64,000 nt of DNA from Notolepis coatsorum (GCA_963971535.1 OZ020588.1:121604505-121668504); one strand, 5' to 3'; positions 36,531-49,776 are shown, counted from the first letter of the stretch. The notes: generated by a model not told the origin, from the letters alone. Made by a program: numbers and translations.

Positions 36531-37068
36531 CAACTGTACAAGCAAAACTGTACATTGGAATATTGACAAAACCATACTTGGTAATTTACTGTACATTGGA
36601 GGGGGTTGGGTTAGGACATTTACATGGGCCAGTTTTGAATTGCAGTCTCCCGTAGGTGTTCTTTGAGAGTGGTTTTGAAAGTGGGTAGTGATTCACATTC
36701 CTTTACAGCTTTGGGTAGGGCGTTCCACATTGATGTGGCATAATTGCGAAACGTGTTTAGTCCCTTGTTTGAGCCGAATCTGGGTTTAACATGATTTGTG
36801 GAGCTCCCTCTGGTGTTGTGATCGTGGTATTCACTGATCTTTGGGAAGTATTTTGACATGTACATGCAGGGTGCGATCCACGAGGGGAGCCCGGTGAGCT
36901 ATAGCTCCCCTAGATCAGACATCAGCTCCCCTGGGGGTCTCTAAAGCTCCCCTGGGAGCTGTATCATCATCGTGTATAATAATAAACGTATGCTATTTTG
37001 GATGTATGATTAATGATTTGCGTGTAGTGGCTACTTACTGGGACATAATTCACGGCATTCTAGCCTTT

Positions 37069-37531
37069 TGTGGTGTTTACTACATCTCCCATGACCCTTA
37101 GCGGGGGATGACGTAGTTAAAGAGAGACAGTGTTTGTGCGACAGTAGAGTGCGTAATAAACTAGCGTTTTTGCATCGGAACACGACTCCGTCTACGCTAT
37201 CATTACTGCATTCCTACATTTGTGACCCTTGGACGTATTTCGGAGATTATATCGAACATGTCAACTGAACAACAGAACGCAGATCGCAGAACTTTGAACG
37301 CAGTTTCACTCAAGCTGCGCAGAGTGCCAACGCTTGGTTCGCGCAAGCCGAAGCCCAATTCGCTCTCAGGAATATTACCGCGGATGCCACCAAGTACTAC
37401 TATGTGGTAGCAGCCCTTACGAATTCAACGGCAGCGAGAGTGGTGAGTTTGCTGGAAAACCCACCTACACATGACAAATATGTGACTATAAAAACACGCT
37501 CTGAGTTTTTTTTCGCTGAGGCGCCGCGCAC
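37069..37531 (+). pseudogene. Gypsy-type LTR end, PBS and gag fragment inside hAT
   Basis: TGTGGTGTTTACTACATC at 37069 to CTACA at 37218 looks like an LTR with TGT..ACA ends, followed by TTTGTGACCC, the position of a primer-binding site. A gag-like frame follows from about 37335: WFAQAEAQFALRNITADATK then YYYVVAAL and ENPPTHDKYVTIKTR, a pattern I know from Ty3/gypsy gag N-domains in metazoans. An upstream ATG at 37258 is out of frame with it. The piece stops at the C run, so only the 5' end of a retroelement is present, with no protease or RT. Confidence 0.65.
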
Positions 37532-37532
37532 A

Positions 37533-37564
<32 letters not shown>
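37532..37564. repeat. Poly-C run (about 33 C)
   Basis: An uninterrupted cytosine run at the border between the gag-like piece and the hAT right end. Such runs are unstable and length-variable in assemblies. Confidence 0.95.
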
Positions 37565-37565
<1 letters not shown>

Positions 37566-38160
37566 ACGCGGCTCACCCAAAGATTATGCTATGGATCGCA
37601 CACTGTGTACATGGGTACCTTGGTCGTGTAGTGTATCTTGTAGACCAGGCCCATTGCAAGTTGCTGTACTCTGTCGTCTACTCTAAGCCATCCTAGGTTG
37701 TCAAAGTGGGCAGGGGTGAGGTGGGTTCTAGGAGAAAGGTCAAGCAGTAGTCTGACCAGTTTGTTTTGAGATGTTTGTAATTTTGTTTTTAGCGCTTTTG
37801 AGGTGCTTTGGTACCATGAGGTGCAAGCATAGTCATAGTACCCTTGTATGAGTGCTCCTGCCAGAGTCTTCAGGGTATTCTTGTTTATCAGAGAGGAGAT
37901 CCGGTACAAGAATCGAGTTCGTTGGTTGACTCTTTTTATTACATTGGATGCCATTTTGTCACAGGAAAGATTAGCCTCTAGGATGGAACCCAGGTAGGTA
38001 ATTTCATCTTTCCTTGTGACAATATTGTCACCCACTGTAACTGAGAAGCCGTCGGTCTTGCTGAGTTTGTTATTTGAACCGAAGAGAATGGACTCTGTTT
38101 TGCCCATGTGTAATGATAGTTTGTTATCAGCGAGCCCATGTCTATAGTACCTACACACCA

Positions 38161-38592
38161 GCTCTGATTTGATATATATTTGCTACATATTGTCTCTTGC
38201 ATGTTACTTTGTATATTTCACTAGCCATTTGTAAACCTGTAGTACTGCTCCGCTTCGCGTAATTCACTCACAGCTCGGGCTGTCGTTGTGGTAGAGACAT
38301 GATCATAATCATGAGCAAAGCCTTGTAAATTGTATCTGAATCTCTCCATTGCATAAAGGAGTCTGTCTATCTCTCTCTCTCTAAAGTTAAAGGATAAAGT
38401 TTCCTTTATCCTCTAGTTGGTTATAATATCTCACAAGTTTCAAGTTTGCTTTTATTTGTCATGTATAAAGTACATGTACATTACAGTGAAATGCTTGGTT
38501 CTGTATATGAGCCCCTGATAATGTGCTTCATACAGTAAAAATGTGAGTGTTTGTTTAAAGTGAGTGTGTGCATGTGGATGTGTGTGCAATGA
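38161..38592. other. No gene recognised
   Basis: AT-rich flank between the LINE fragment and the next hAT. A segment near 38440-38500 (CAAGTTTGCTTTTATTTGTC then ACAGTGAAATGCTT) resembles LINE 3' tails but is too short to assign. Confidence 0.4.
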
Positions 38593-38870
38593 GTGTAGAT
38601 CAGGGGTGGCCAACCAGTCAGAGACTAAGAGCCACAAAAAAATTACTGTGGTACCACAAAGAGCCACACCATATACTAGCGTTTCTCAACCTTTTTTTTC
38701 AGTCACGACACCCTTCATGTGTTTATAGGTCTCACCCTCTGGCCTCTGAAGTTGCTAATGTCTTTTTTATTTGGGCCTCACAGGGTTAAAAGTACCCTGT
38801 GAGACCCACGGTTGCAAAATTACAAAATCACTTTTAGCCATTTAAAAAAATAATGTTTATTTAAAAAATG

Positions 38871-39302
38871 TTAAAGGGGAACTATTTTACTATTTCTTTC
38901 ACTATTTGGGCACTTTTACACAATTCCTGTGAGTCTATGGAACACCTAGGTTTTTTTCAAAAAAAATGCATTGTTTTGTATTTCTAATCAAGTACTAAAA
39001 ACCGCATTTTTCTACCTCAAGATCTTAAGCCGTTTTGAGGCTGGGCTCCAACCACTGTGTGGCCTGGTGCCAACTGCCACATCAACTGCCACATTATTAT
39101 GCAGCTGAGAAATCTCTGACATCACAGATATGCACATTTTCAGATGACTCAGTTCAGTGAGGGTGAATATTGTGAGAGGAGAATTGGAAGAATTCGCCAA
39201 TATGAGAATTAGAGACATATATCCTATTAATATAAGTCCACATAGCTAAGAAACAATGGTAAACACTGAAAAAAAGCCATTTATAAGATAGTTCCCCTTT
39301 AA
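38871..39302. mobile_element. TTAA MITE, Kolobok-like
   Basis: TTAA then AGGGGAACTATTTTAC at the left, and ATAAGATAGTTCCCCT then TTAA at the right, 432 bp in total. The inverted ends match over about 15 bp with one difference. The TTAA target plus AGGGGAACTAT ends fits Kolobok or piggyBac MITEs. Non-coding. Confidence 0.85.
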
Positions 39303-39430
39303 GCACATGTATAGTCAATTGGTCCTGTTGTTCAGCCTCACAATGCTATTTGATAGTAAATGTGTTTATATGTCCCACCCTCTGGCCTCTGAAGTTGCTA
39401 ATTTCTTTTTAATTTGGGCCTCACAGGGTT

Positions 39431-40130
39431 AACCTCTTAAGCCCGAGATATACAGTAAAAGTGTATATTTTCAGCATTATGTTTGTTTACCAATTATTTT
39501 AACTGTTATTAGTGAAATATAAGATTATAGAAATCTCAGGGCATTGAGTCGGAAACCGGCGCATATTGACAGGAGGAAGTGGCACAGCCAAAAGTGAGTG
39601 TAGTCTTTTGAAGGAAGAGACTCAGGGCTTTCAAATTTCGAAAAACTACCCTACCCAGCTCACACCAGCCCCTGTCAATCATCTGACTTCTGGATTTACT
39701 TTTTAATTTCTCTTATTTTTTGGGATTATCTCCCACAAACCTGAACGTTATTGCCATAAAACAGAACGCAGTTAGTTTCTCTACCTTTCTGTGAACGTCT
39801 TGCAAAAAACGGTGTTGCAATATGATGAAGAATGGTGGAGAAATTTACATTATAAAAAAGATGGCAGAATTCAGTACTGTATCTACAAAACCTTCTGTTT
39901 AATCATCTTCCCTTTATTCATTTGCTTAGATTGTTCAGGTCTGGTCAATTTTAGCATGGTGTTATTTACAGTCAAAGATAATTTTTTTTTTAAATAGAAT
40001 TGATATTCTCCTTTGGTTCATTACAATTTACTCAAGCCTAGTAACAGACACACTATTTCTGACACTGATCCATATAATGTCCCTACATGTAGATTCAGAT
40101 ACCAAGAACATGCAAATGGACCATTTAAAA
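39431..40130. mobile_element. piggyBac-like relic, right end lost
   Basis: TTAACCTCTTAAGCCC at 39431 is the same terminus as the inverted right end at 35874-35889, and 39938-40110 is homologous to 35620-35810. The right TTAA end is not visible; the sequence runs into an A-rich region. Confidence 0.65.
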
Positions 40131-40169
40131 AAAATTGTAAATGTTTATTCTACGTCCTTATGGAATGAG

Positions 40170-40187
40170 TGACATAAAAAAAAAAAA

Positions 40188-40226
<39 letters not shown>

Positions 40227-40240
40227 AAATTTTTTTTTAT
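40170..40240. repeat. Poly-A / poly-T tract
   Basis: A run of about 50 adenines with few interruptions, then thymines, next to the hAT right end. Possibly the tail of a lost retro-insertion or simple expansion. Confidence 0.85.
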
Positions 40241-40427
40241 GGATGGAAGAGCCGCACATTGACGGGCAAAGAGCCGCATGCGGCTCGCGAGCCGCGGGTT
40301 GGCCACCCCTGGTGTAGATGGTTAGGTTGATGTTACATAGAGTCATTGAGCATCCTGATGGCCTGGGATCACAAGTCATCAGAATAACAAAGCGCTCAGC
40401 CTGGAAGGTGTTACACAGGGCTGTACG

Positions 40428-41555
40428 CAGGGGGCGAAACTAGAGCCCGCCAAGCGCCATTGGCGCTCAGTTTTTACGTTTGGCGCCTCCCACTGAGAGG
40501 TCTGCCCGCCGTGTGGCGTGTAATCAATCAATCAAGTTCATAACGATACTCTTATTTTGAAAATCTGTGCGGGTCTCATTTCCGCCGCAAGCGCATCTCC
40601 AGTCATAATATCGATGGCTCTGGCAGTTAGCAACATTCGGTTCGTATGATACTCTTATTTTGAAAGAAAACGTGGCAACGAGTCATATCCGCCCAGCCCT
40701 GCAGCGGGATACTATTGGCTTCTGCTCGTATCAACACAGAGGCAGTCTGCTCTAGTCTAGAGCGGACCTCCATGAGCTACCGTTACTGTTTAAACAATGA
40801 CCCAGTCAACTATTCACTTTTAGTTTAATACATGACGAGGCATTGTCTAACGGTATCTAGCTGGCTAGCTGCTGATATCAACAAATGCTCCAGCAATAGT
40901 CGACTCGAGTGCATAATACCTCCGTTCCCTCGTTAGCTAGCTCACGTTAGCTAGCTCACATTAGCTAGCTCACGTTAGCTAGCTCACGTTAGCTAGCTCA
41001 CGTTAGCTAGCTCACGTTAGCTCTATATGTCCCAGTAAACTAAATTGTCTTAACGTTATCTAGCGGGCTAGCAGTAGCTACAGATAGCTCCTGATATCAA
41101 TGTCTTATAACATTGATTCAATGCGTATTCTAGCTGAGGGCATGTTGAATGTGATTTGACCAAAGAACCGTAACATTATACCAATAGGGTCCAGCTGCAG
41201 CGCCGGAGAATCCTTGCATGCTGAATGTAGGGTCTAGCTGAATATAGGGTCTAGCTGTAGCGCCGGAGAATCCTTGCTGGAGCTGGAGGCTACTCAAGTA
41301 TACACACAGACAGTGGAGCTGTTTGCAGATAGCGAGCATTTTGACTTATTGCGTGGTGGCGATGTCTCGCAGATAATACAACTACAAGTATGATTATATA
41401 ATATATATTTTATTAAAAAAAAAAATTATATAAAATATATATATATTTTTTTTTAATCAAAACAAATTTGGCAGGTAAGAAATATGCTTGGCGGGTAGAT
41501 TCTTCCCATCTACCCGCCACTGGCCGGTGAGTCAAAAAGTTAATTTCGTGCCCTG
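40428..41555. mobile_element. hAT element (TSD GCTGTACG)
   Basis: CAGGGGGCGAAACTAGAGCC at 40428, and TTAATTTCGTGCCCTG ending 41555 whose reverse complement CAGGGCACGAAATTAA matches it imperfectly. GCTGTACG is duplicated at 40420-40427 and 41556-41563. The interior has a 14-bp minisatellite and a repeated GCGCCGGAGAATCCTTGC block. No transposase frame. Confidence 0.9.
40932..41025. repeat. 14-bp minisatellite GTTAGCTAGCTCAC
   Basis: About 6.5 near-perfect copies of a unit containing the palindrome GCTAGC, internal to the hAT. Confidence 0.95.
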
Positions 41556-41762
41556 GCTGTACGCTAAGCTTTTTCACTAGGGGCACAGGTGCCCCCAAAT
41601 AAAAAATGTAGGGGCACAGAATCTTTTTTAGGGACACCTTTTTTTAAATACAAATGTTACCATTAGGCCTATAGTGCAAAAAAATATGTTCCTCCTGCCT
41701 CATTACTGTGGTCCTTTTATTTAACATTTAAGTGCTTTTGTTTTCAGGTTTGTATCTTTTAT

Positions 41763-42247
41763 TTTTTATTTTTTTATTGATATTTTTCCCCCTCCTTTTT
41801 CCTCCGATTTTCTCCCTTCCCAATGTTAGTCGTTATGCCAATTCCCAATCCCCTTCCTGGTTGCTGCGCACTTACCCCCCACAGTCGGTCTGGGAGAGTG
41901 GAGGCTCTCACGTGCTTCCTCCGACACACGTCTATCCAATCAACCGCTTCTTTTCACCTGGCAGCGCGGATTCTCACTGAGAGGGTGTAACGTGTGGAAG
42001 GATCACACTACCCCCCTTAGATCCTATCCGCGCTGAGCAGGCGCCCCGACCGAACTGTAGGAGTCGCTGTTTACAATGACCCGGACCCACCCCACCAGCT
42101 TTCCCACCCTCTAATACTGCCAATTGTATTAGTGTGAACGGCCAGCCAAGCTGGTGACACGCCGGGAGCTGGATTCGAACAGGCAAATCCAGCGTCTCCG
42201 GCGTTGGTGACGAATGCAATCTCCGCTACTCCACCTGACCGCCCTTT
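41763..42247 (-). mobile_element. tRNA-derived SINE, family A, copy 1
   Basis: Flanked by the 16-bp duplication GGTTTGTATCTTTTAT (41747-41762 and 42248-42263). On the minus strand it opens with GGGCGGTCAGGTGGAGTAGCGG (box A-like) and GTTCGAATCC (box B), so it derives from a tRNA. The body includes AACTACGACAG-like and CACACGTTACACCCTC blocks and ends in a T-rich (A-rich on its own strand) tail at the left. Family members occur at 52741 and 57837. Confidence 0.92.
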
Positions 42248-42308
42248 GGTTTGTATCTTTTATAATGAACCAACTGAAGTATTACCACAGCTGCAAACAT
42301 TTCTTCTT

Positions 42309-42309
42309 T

Positions 42310-42371
<62 letters not shown>

Positions 42372-42968
42372 TCTTAAATTTATATAGCGCCTTTCAGGAG
42401 ACCCAAGGTGCTTAACAGCTAAGGGAGGGGGACAGGGAACAACGTAACAACAAAATATTAAGGAAATAAAGAAAAGAAAACGAAAGAAAAAAGGGGAAAT
42501 CAGGGTAATTTACAAATTTGGTGAAAAGGTGGGTTTTGAGTTGGGATTTGAAAGAGTGCAGGGATGTAGCACTATGGATGTTTGGAGGGAGTGAGTTCCA
42601 GAGAGTGGGTGCGGCCACAGAGAAGGCTCTGGGACCAATAGTCTGCATGTTGGTGGTGGGGATGGAGAGGAGACCGGAGTCAGAGGACCGCAACCTCCGG
42701 GGCGGGATGTAGGGATGGAGGAGGTCCGCTAGGTACCGGGGGGCAAGGGAGTGAAAGGCTTTGTAGGTGATGAGGAGGATCTTGAAATTGATGCAGAACT
42801 TGACTGGATGGGGTGGACATATTGTAGCCTGTTCAGGGCATTACTGGGTAGGACAGAGTTTGCGTAGTCAAGACGGGAGGTGACGAAAGCGTGGATGAGA
42901 GTCTCTGCTACGGAGTCGGGGAGAGATGGCCGGAGTTTCATTGATAACAGTGTATTAACAGTGGTCAT
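42309..42968 (-). mobile_element. L2 LINE 3' fragment
   Basis: A (TAA)n tail at 42309-42370 adjoins TTTATATAGCGCCTTTCAGG, the L2 3' end. The minus-strand frame 42693-42412 gives RAFSVAAPTLWNSLPPNIHS then SFKSQLKTHLF, and 42968-42729 gives LIHAFVTSRLDYANSVL. These are the C-terminal ORF2 motifs of L2. The two frames are offset by a small deletion around 42700-42810. The 5' end meets the hAT terminus at 42969. Confidence 0.85.
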
Positions 42969-43614
42969 TAGGGATGGGTATCGTTAGGATTTTATCGATA
43001 CTACTACTCTTATTGATACTGCTTAACGGTTTGGTACTTTATCGATACTCTTATCGGTTCTTTTTTATTATTTTGCAAGACTTTTTTTTTATTAAGAACA
43101 GAATCGACATTGCTTTATTATTATTTTATATAACTATACTGCACATGGCTAGTGTGTAACTAAAACAGCCCAATCCTGATCTGGCAGACGGAGAGAGACC
43201 GAGGGAGGAAAGATATAGAAAACGGCCAACAAGATTTGCAACGTTTAAATTCCTCTGGAAAAAAAATGTGAATGAGAGGGTTGAAATCCATACTCGCAAA
43301 GGTGCGCCCAAATATTTTGCTCCACTCGCACAGGCCATACTGTATATAGGGGCAATTTGCGATAACCTCGTCGCACTGTACAGCCCTGTTACAGTAAGTG
43401 GGGAGGGGGGTGTTACATTGATTTCTGGGTAGAGAATACATTGTAAGATAATGGCTCCATTTTCTCTTGAGGCCTGTAGCTCTGGAATAAGTATTGTGTT
43501 ATCAGCATGTTTCATAAGACATAGATTGAAAAGTATCCACCCGATAAGTGATGGCTTATTTTGAAGGTATGAACGTACTTTCATATCATGTATAAAACAA
43601 ACAAATGTGAAGAT
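42969..43614. mobile_element. hAT fragment related to the 14938 element
   Basis: TAGGGATGGGTATCGTTAGG at 42969 to about 43150 is homologous to 14938-15120. The segment around 43235-43262 (GCAACGTTTAAATTCCTC) matches 23353-23375, the 5' side of the BED exon, so the copy has lost the middle including the BED exon. No right terminus and no duplication of GTGGTCAT are visible. Confidence 0.7.
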
Positions 43615-43916
43615 TAGGGATGGGAATCGAAAACCGGTTCACGTTGGGAGTCGATTCCTAATAGTCCGATTCCTGGAATCGCATGCCTCCGTGACTATCG
43701 ATTCTTCTTATCGCTGCCATGTTTTTCCGACATTTGCGCATTTTAAAACAATAACGTTAGCGCCATGCTAACGTTAGCAGTCAGCCATTTGAATAAAATT
43801 CTGCATGCAAAAGAAAGTTCTTCACATGCGTTATGTTAGTGGTTAGTGTACCGTTGCATTCGTTCGGTATACAGCGCATACTGAACCGAAGGTCAGTACG
43901 GATACATGTACCGTTA

Positions 43917-45480
43917 CACCCGTAGTCGGTGTTCCACAAGGAAGCATACTAGGACCGCTACTGTTCCTAATTTATGCAAATGACATGTCGTCAGCTTGTG
44001 ACTGCAACTTGTTCTGCGGCACGGGCACTGCGGCACGGTGGTGTAGTGGTTAACACTGTCGCCTCACAGCAAGAAGGTCCAGGGTTCGATTCCCGCTTGG
44101 GGACCTGGTTTCCATGATGCCAGGTACTCAGGTGGGGGATCTCCCAGGCCTTTCTGTGTGGAGTTTGCATGTTCTCCCCGTGCTCCGATAAGATAAACCC
44201 AATGGAAAAACATGCACAACAGATCGCTAACGCTGTGGCGCCCTTGACGAAGACGGACAGGAGCACTTGGATTGGTCCCCGGGGCGCGGCTCACGTTGAC
44301 GCCCTATCTGCTCCCGGCTGCCCATGGGGGGAAGGACAACGGGATGGGAAAAGTGCAGAGAGACATTTCATCAGCGACTCAGTGCATGTGTGTGTGTGTT
44401 CCTGTGGGTCGCCCATCTCTCGTGTGTGTGTTAAAACTGCATGACAAATAAAGACTTCTAGTCTAGTCTTCTAGTCTAGTCTAGTCTAGTCTAATTATTC
44501 TTGTTCGCGGACGACTCAGCCCTGCTGGTCTCTGACAAGAACAAGTTACAGGTTGAAAAAACCCTCAGCTCAGAACTCGGCAGAATCTGCACCTGGCTCG
44601 CTGATAACAAACTATCATTAAACTATCATGTAGTTCTCAGTTACAGTGGGTGACAATATTGTCACAAGGAAAGATGAAATTACATACTTAGGTTCCATCC
44701 TAGAGGCAAATCTTTCCTGTGAAAAAATGACATCCATTGTAATTAAAAAAGTCAACCAACGAACTAGATTCTTGCACCGGATCTCCTCTCTGGTAAACAA
44801 GAATACCCTAAAGACTCTGGCAGGATCACTCATTCAAGGGTACTACGACTATGCTTGCACCTCATGGTACCAAAGCACCTCAAAGGCGCTAAAAACAAGA
44901 TTACAAACATCACAAAACAAACTGGTCAGACTACTACTTGACCTTACTCCTAGAACCCACCTCACCCCTGCCCACTTTGACTACCTAGGATGGCTTAGAG
45001 TAGACGACAGAGTACAGCAACTTGCAATGGGCCTGGTCTACAAGATACACTACACGACTAAGGTACATGTCAAAATACTTCCCAACGGTCAGTGAATACC
45101 ACGACCACAACACCAGAGGGAGCTCCACAAATCATGTTAAACCTAGATTTGGCTCAAACAAGGGACTAAACATGTTTTGCAATTATGCCACATCAATGTG
45201 GAACGCCCTACCCAAAGCTGTAAAGGAATGTCAATCACTACCCACTTTCAAAACCACTCTCAAAGAGCACCTACGGGAGACTGCATTTAGAAACTGGCCC
45301 CTGTAAATGTACAGTAAATGTCCTAACTCAATAATACACGGTACCCTCTTAAATATTTTTTTTATTAATACATTTGTTTAAGATAATCTCAAATACATTA
45401 TTGTATTTAAGTGTATAGTTATTTTTTTAATTTTTTTTACAGTTTTTGTATTTTTCTGACATGGGGGCCCAACAATAAAT
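43917..45480 (+). mobile_element. CR1/L2-group LINE fragment B, split by a SINE
   Basis: Plus-strand ORF2 remnants begin VGVPQGSILGPLLFLIYAND (RT motif) and resume after the SINE with LFADDSALLVSDKN (catalytic FADD). The frame 44646-45060 has TYLGSILEANLSCEKM and GYYDYACTSWY, and 45062-45306 has EYHDHNTRGS and ATSMWNALPK. A small deletion near 44615 removed about 20 codons relative to fragment A. The 5' part with endonuclease is missing. The 3' end is near AACAATAAATCACAATC. Confidence 0.88.
44022..44497 (+). mobile_element. tRNA-derived SINE, family B, copy 1
   Basis: GCACGGTGGTGTAGTGGTTA (box A) and GGTTCGATTCCCGC (box B) form the tRNA-like head. A conserved TGGAGTTTGCATGTTCTCCC core follows, then a unique body and a (CTAGT)n tail at about 44455-44494. 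Imperfect duplicates CTTGTTCTGCGG and CTTGTTCGCGG flank it, interrupting the LINE's FADD-containing frame. The second copy is at 52787-53186. Confidence 0.88.
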
Positions 45481-45672
45481 CACAATCAGAAATGTCAAGT
45501 TGCATGTTGTTATTCTAACCAGCTTAGTTCTGTTGCATTTCCAATTTATTTATTTAAATAATACATTTATCAGGGAGCGATAAGGGAATCGATAAAGAAT
45601 CGCATCGTTAATCAGAATCGATAATGGAATCGTATCGACAAAATCTTATCAATTGCCATCCCTAGTGAAGAT

Positions 45673-46005
45673 CCCTCTAAAGGAATCCCACATATTTCTG
45701 TATATACTGTACTAATATACATATATAATGTTAATACACATGTATCTCTGTGCAATATCTGGTAAATGGTAAATGGTTAAAATAAACTGCATTTATATAG
45801 CGCTTTTATTCAAATCACTTTACAACTTCACATTCACACACTAACTCACACATTCACACACTGACGGCGGAGGTAACCATGCAAGGTGCCAGCCTGCTCA
45901 TCAGGAGCAGTTAGGGGTGTGTCTTTCTCAAGGGCACTTCAACACACTGCCGGAATCAAACCGGGAACCTTCCAATTACCAGGCAACTGCTCTACCTGTC
46001 TTTTC
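45673..46005. other. LINE/SINE-type 3' fragment (TTTATATAGCGCTTTT)
   Basis: From about 45790: GCATTTATATAGCGCTTTTATT, ATCACTTTACAACTTC, then CACATTCACACAC, GGTAACCATGCAAGGTGCC and AAGGGCACTTCAACACA. This block order is common in fish repeats, but I cannot name the family. No coding potential. Confidence 0.5.
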
Positions 46006-46442
46006 ATCTCAACCTGTTTTCTTATACAAACTAATTGTCAGATGCAGTCAGGTTCATTCTTATTTTACTAGGTCAGCTGATGATGGACAGATTATGTTAC
46101 CACGTCCAAAATCAAATGTTTTAAAGAGGACTGTTGTTTATCGTGCCATCAATTATTGGAATAACTGCCCACTGAACATAAGTAAATTGAATAGTAAAGT
46201 GTCTTTCAAATACCACCTGAGAATGCACTACTTAAATATGTGAGCAAAATATTCTGATGTTGATAATGATGTCTACAATGTTTTACTGTTTTTAGATTAC
46301 CATTGTTAATTGTGATTGTCATATGTAACTCATGTTGTTATGTTTTGTGTTTTGTGTTGTCTTTCTGTGTGGACCCCAGGAAGACTAGCTCGCCACTTAG
46401 GTGACAGCTAATGGGGATCCTTTTAAACAATAAACAATAAAC
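46006..46442 (+). mobile_element. Daphne/CR1-group LINE 3' end
   Basis: The plus-strand frame gives HSYFTRSADDGQIMLPRP, RAINYWNNCPLNIS and VSFKYHLRMHYLN, a LINE ORF2 C-terminus. The 3' UTR has GTGTGGACCCCAGGAAGACT and GCTAATGGGGATCCTTTTAA, then AATAAACAATAAAC. This UTR is characteristic of a widespread fish LINE. A sibling lies on the minus strand at 57238-57640. Strongly 5'-truncated. Confidence 0.75.
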
Positions 46443-46470
46443 CTCCTGACCACTGAATTGCTTGTTAGTC

Positions 46471-46655
<185 letters not shown>

Positions 46656-47087
46656 ATTGATTCTTTCTTTCAAAGTACTTATTATTTTTTGTGTCTATGT
46701 TAATCATTCATTGATTCAATCACTCACTCATCAGCCAGCCAATCAGTCTCTCAGCCAGTTATACAATCACTCAGCCAGCCAGCCAATGAGTGCTATTTTC
46801 ATTACACAAAAAGTACTCTTGTTGCTCAGTGGTTTGCTCTGGATAATCAGAATGAATCTCAACAGTTGACTTGGCTGCCACTGAGCATTAGATGACCTGC
46901 ACTTAGGGAGGACAGACCCACATGCGCGCGCACGCGCACACACACACCACTGCACATTGGCACATGTGCGCACATACATATTCACACACATACACACACA
47001 AACTTTGTTTTGTCTTTTCTAGTGAATGGTGCTCATCCCAGCAGTGTTATCAACCATTATTCACAGCACTCCAAACATTGCTAAAGG
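46656..47087. other. No gene; degenerate CAGC and CA-rich stretches
   Basis: Contains degenerate CAGCCAGCCAATC-type repeats (46730-46790) and a CA/CG-rich stretch (46920-47000). Nothing else recognised. Confidence 0.45.
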
Positions 47088-49775
<2,688 letters not shown>

Positions 49776-49776
49776 C

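Larger units (their letters stand above)
36867..37605. mobile_element. hAT carrying gypsy-like LTR/gag piece (TSD TGTACATG)
   Basis: CAGGGTGCGATCCACG at 36867 and ATGGATCGCACACTG ending 37605 are inverted ends with about 13 of 16 matching. TGTACATG is duplicated at 36859-36866 and 37606-37613, and fragment B (about 45065-45072) shows the same LINE without the insertion. Left of centre the element contains an LTR-like and gag-like piece (37069-37531) and a 33-base C run. Confidence 0.9.
36590..38160 (-). mobile_element. CR1/L2-group LINE fragment A, split by a hAT
   Basis: The minus-strand frame 38158-37614 encodes LADNKLSLHMGKTES, TYLGSILEANLSCDKM, RFLYRISSLINKNTLKTL, GYYDYACTSWY and HFDNLGWLRVDDRV. 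The continuation at 36865-36620 has YHDHNTRGS and ATSMWNALPKAVKECESLPT. These are the post-RT regions of CR1/L2/Daphne-type ORF2. The copy is 5'-truncated after the RT palm, and no endonuclease is present. A hAT at 36867-37605 splits it; fragment B at 43917-45480 is the unsplit relative. Confidence 0.85.
38601..40311. mobile_element. hAT (Charlie-like) with nested TTAA elements (TSD GTGTAGAT)
   Basis: CAGGGGTGGCCAACCAG at 38601 and GGGTTGGCCACCCCTG ending 40311. GTGTAGAT is duplicated at 38593-38600 and 40312-40319. Its right end is the reverse complement of the isolated terminus at 3195. A segment (CTCTGGCCTCTGAAGTTGCT to CACAGGGTTAA) is present twice, at about 38739-38789 and 39382-39434. 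It contains a Kolobok/piggyBac-like MITE and a piggyBac-like relic. No transposase. Confidence 0.95.
40415..41746. mobile_element. Outer hAT left end, split 13 bp from its tip
   Basis: CAGGGCTGTACG at 40416-40427, once rejoined with CTAAGCTTTTTCACTAGG at 41564, gives a continuous hAT-like terminus of the CAGGGCT..AAGCTTTTT..GGGGCAC type. The hAT at 40428-41555 lies exactly in that break. The right terminus of this outer element was not found, so its extent is unknown. Confidence 0.55.
43615..45664. mobile_element. hAT element (TSD GTGAAGAT) containing a LINE
   Basis: TAGGGATGGGAATCGAAAAC at 43615 and TCAATTGCCATCCCTA ending 45664. GTGAAGAT is duplicated at 43607-43614 and 45665-45672. hAT DNA occupies 43615 to about 43916 and about 45485 to 45664; between them is LINE fragment B with a SINE inside it. 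No transposase. Confidence 0.93.

Noticed and set aside
44022..44110. tRNA gene
   Set aside because: Box A and box B are present, but the acceptor stem and CCA-side pairing are not; the core, tail and flanking duplications show a SINE. The same applies to 42160-42247, 53100-53186, 53560-53660 and 58210-58296.
42969..45664. Single hAT from the terminus at 42969 to the one at 45664
   Set aside because: Flanking octamers GTGGTCAT and GTGAAGAT disagree, while 43615-45664 has an exact duplicate pair.
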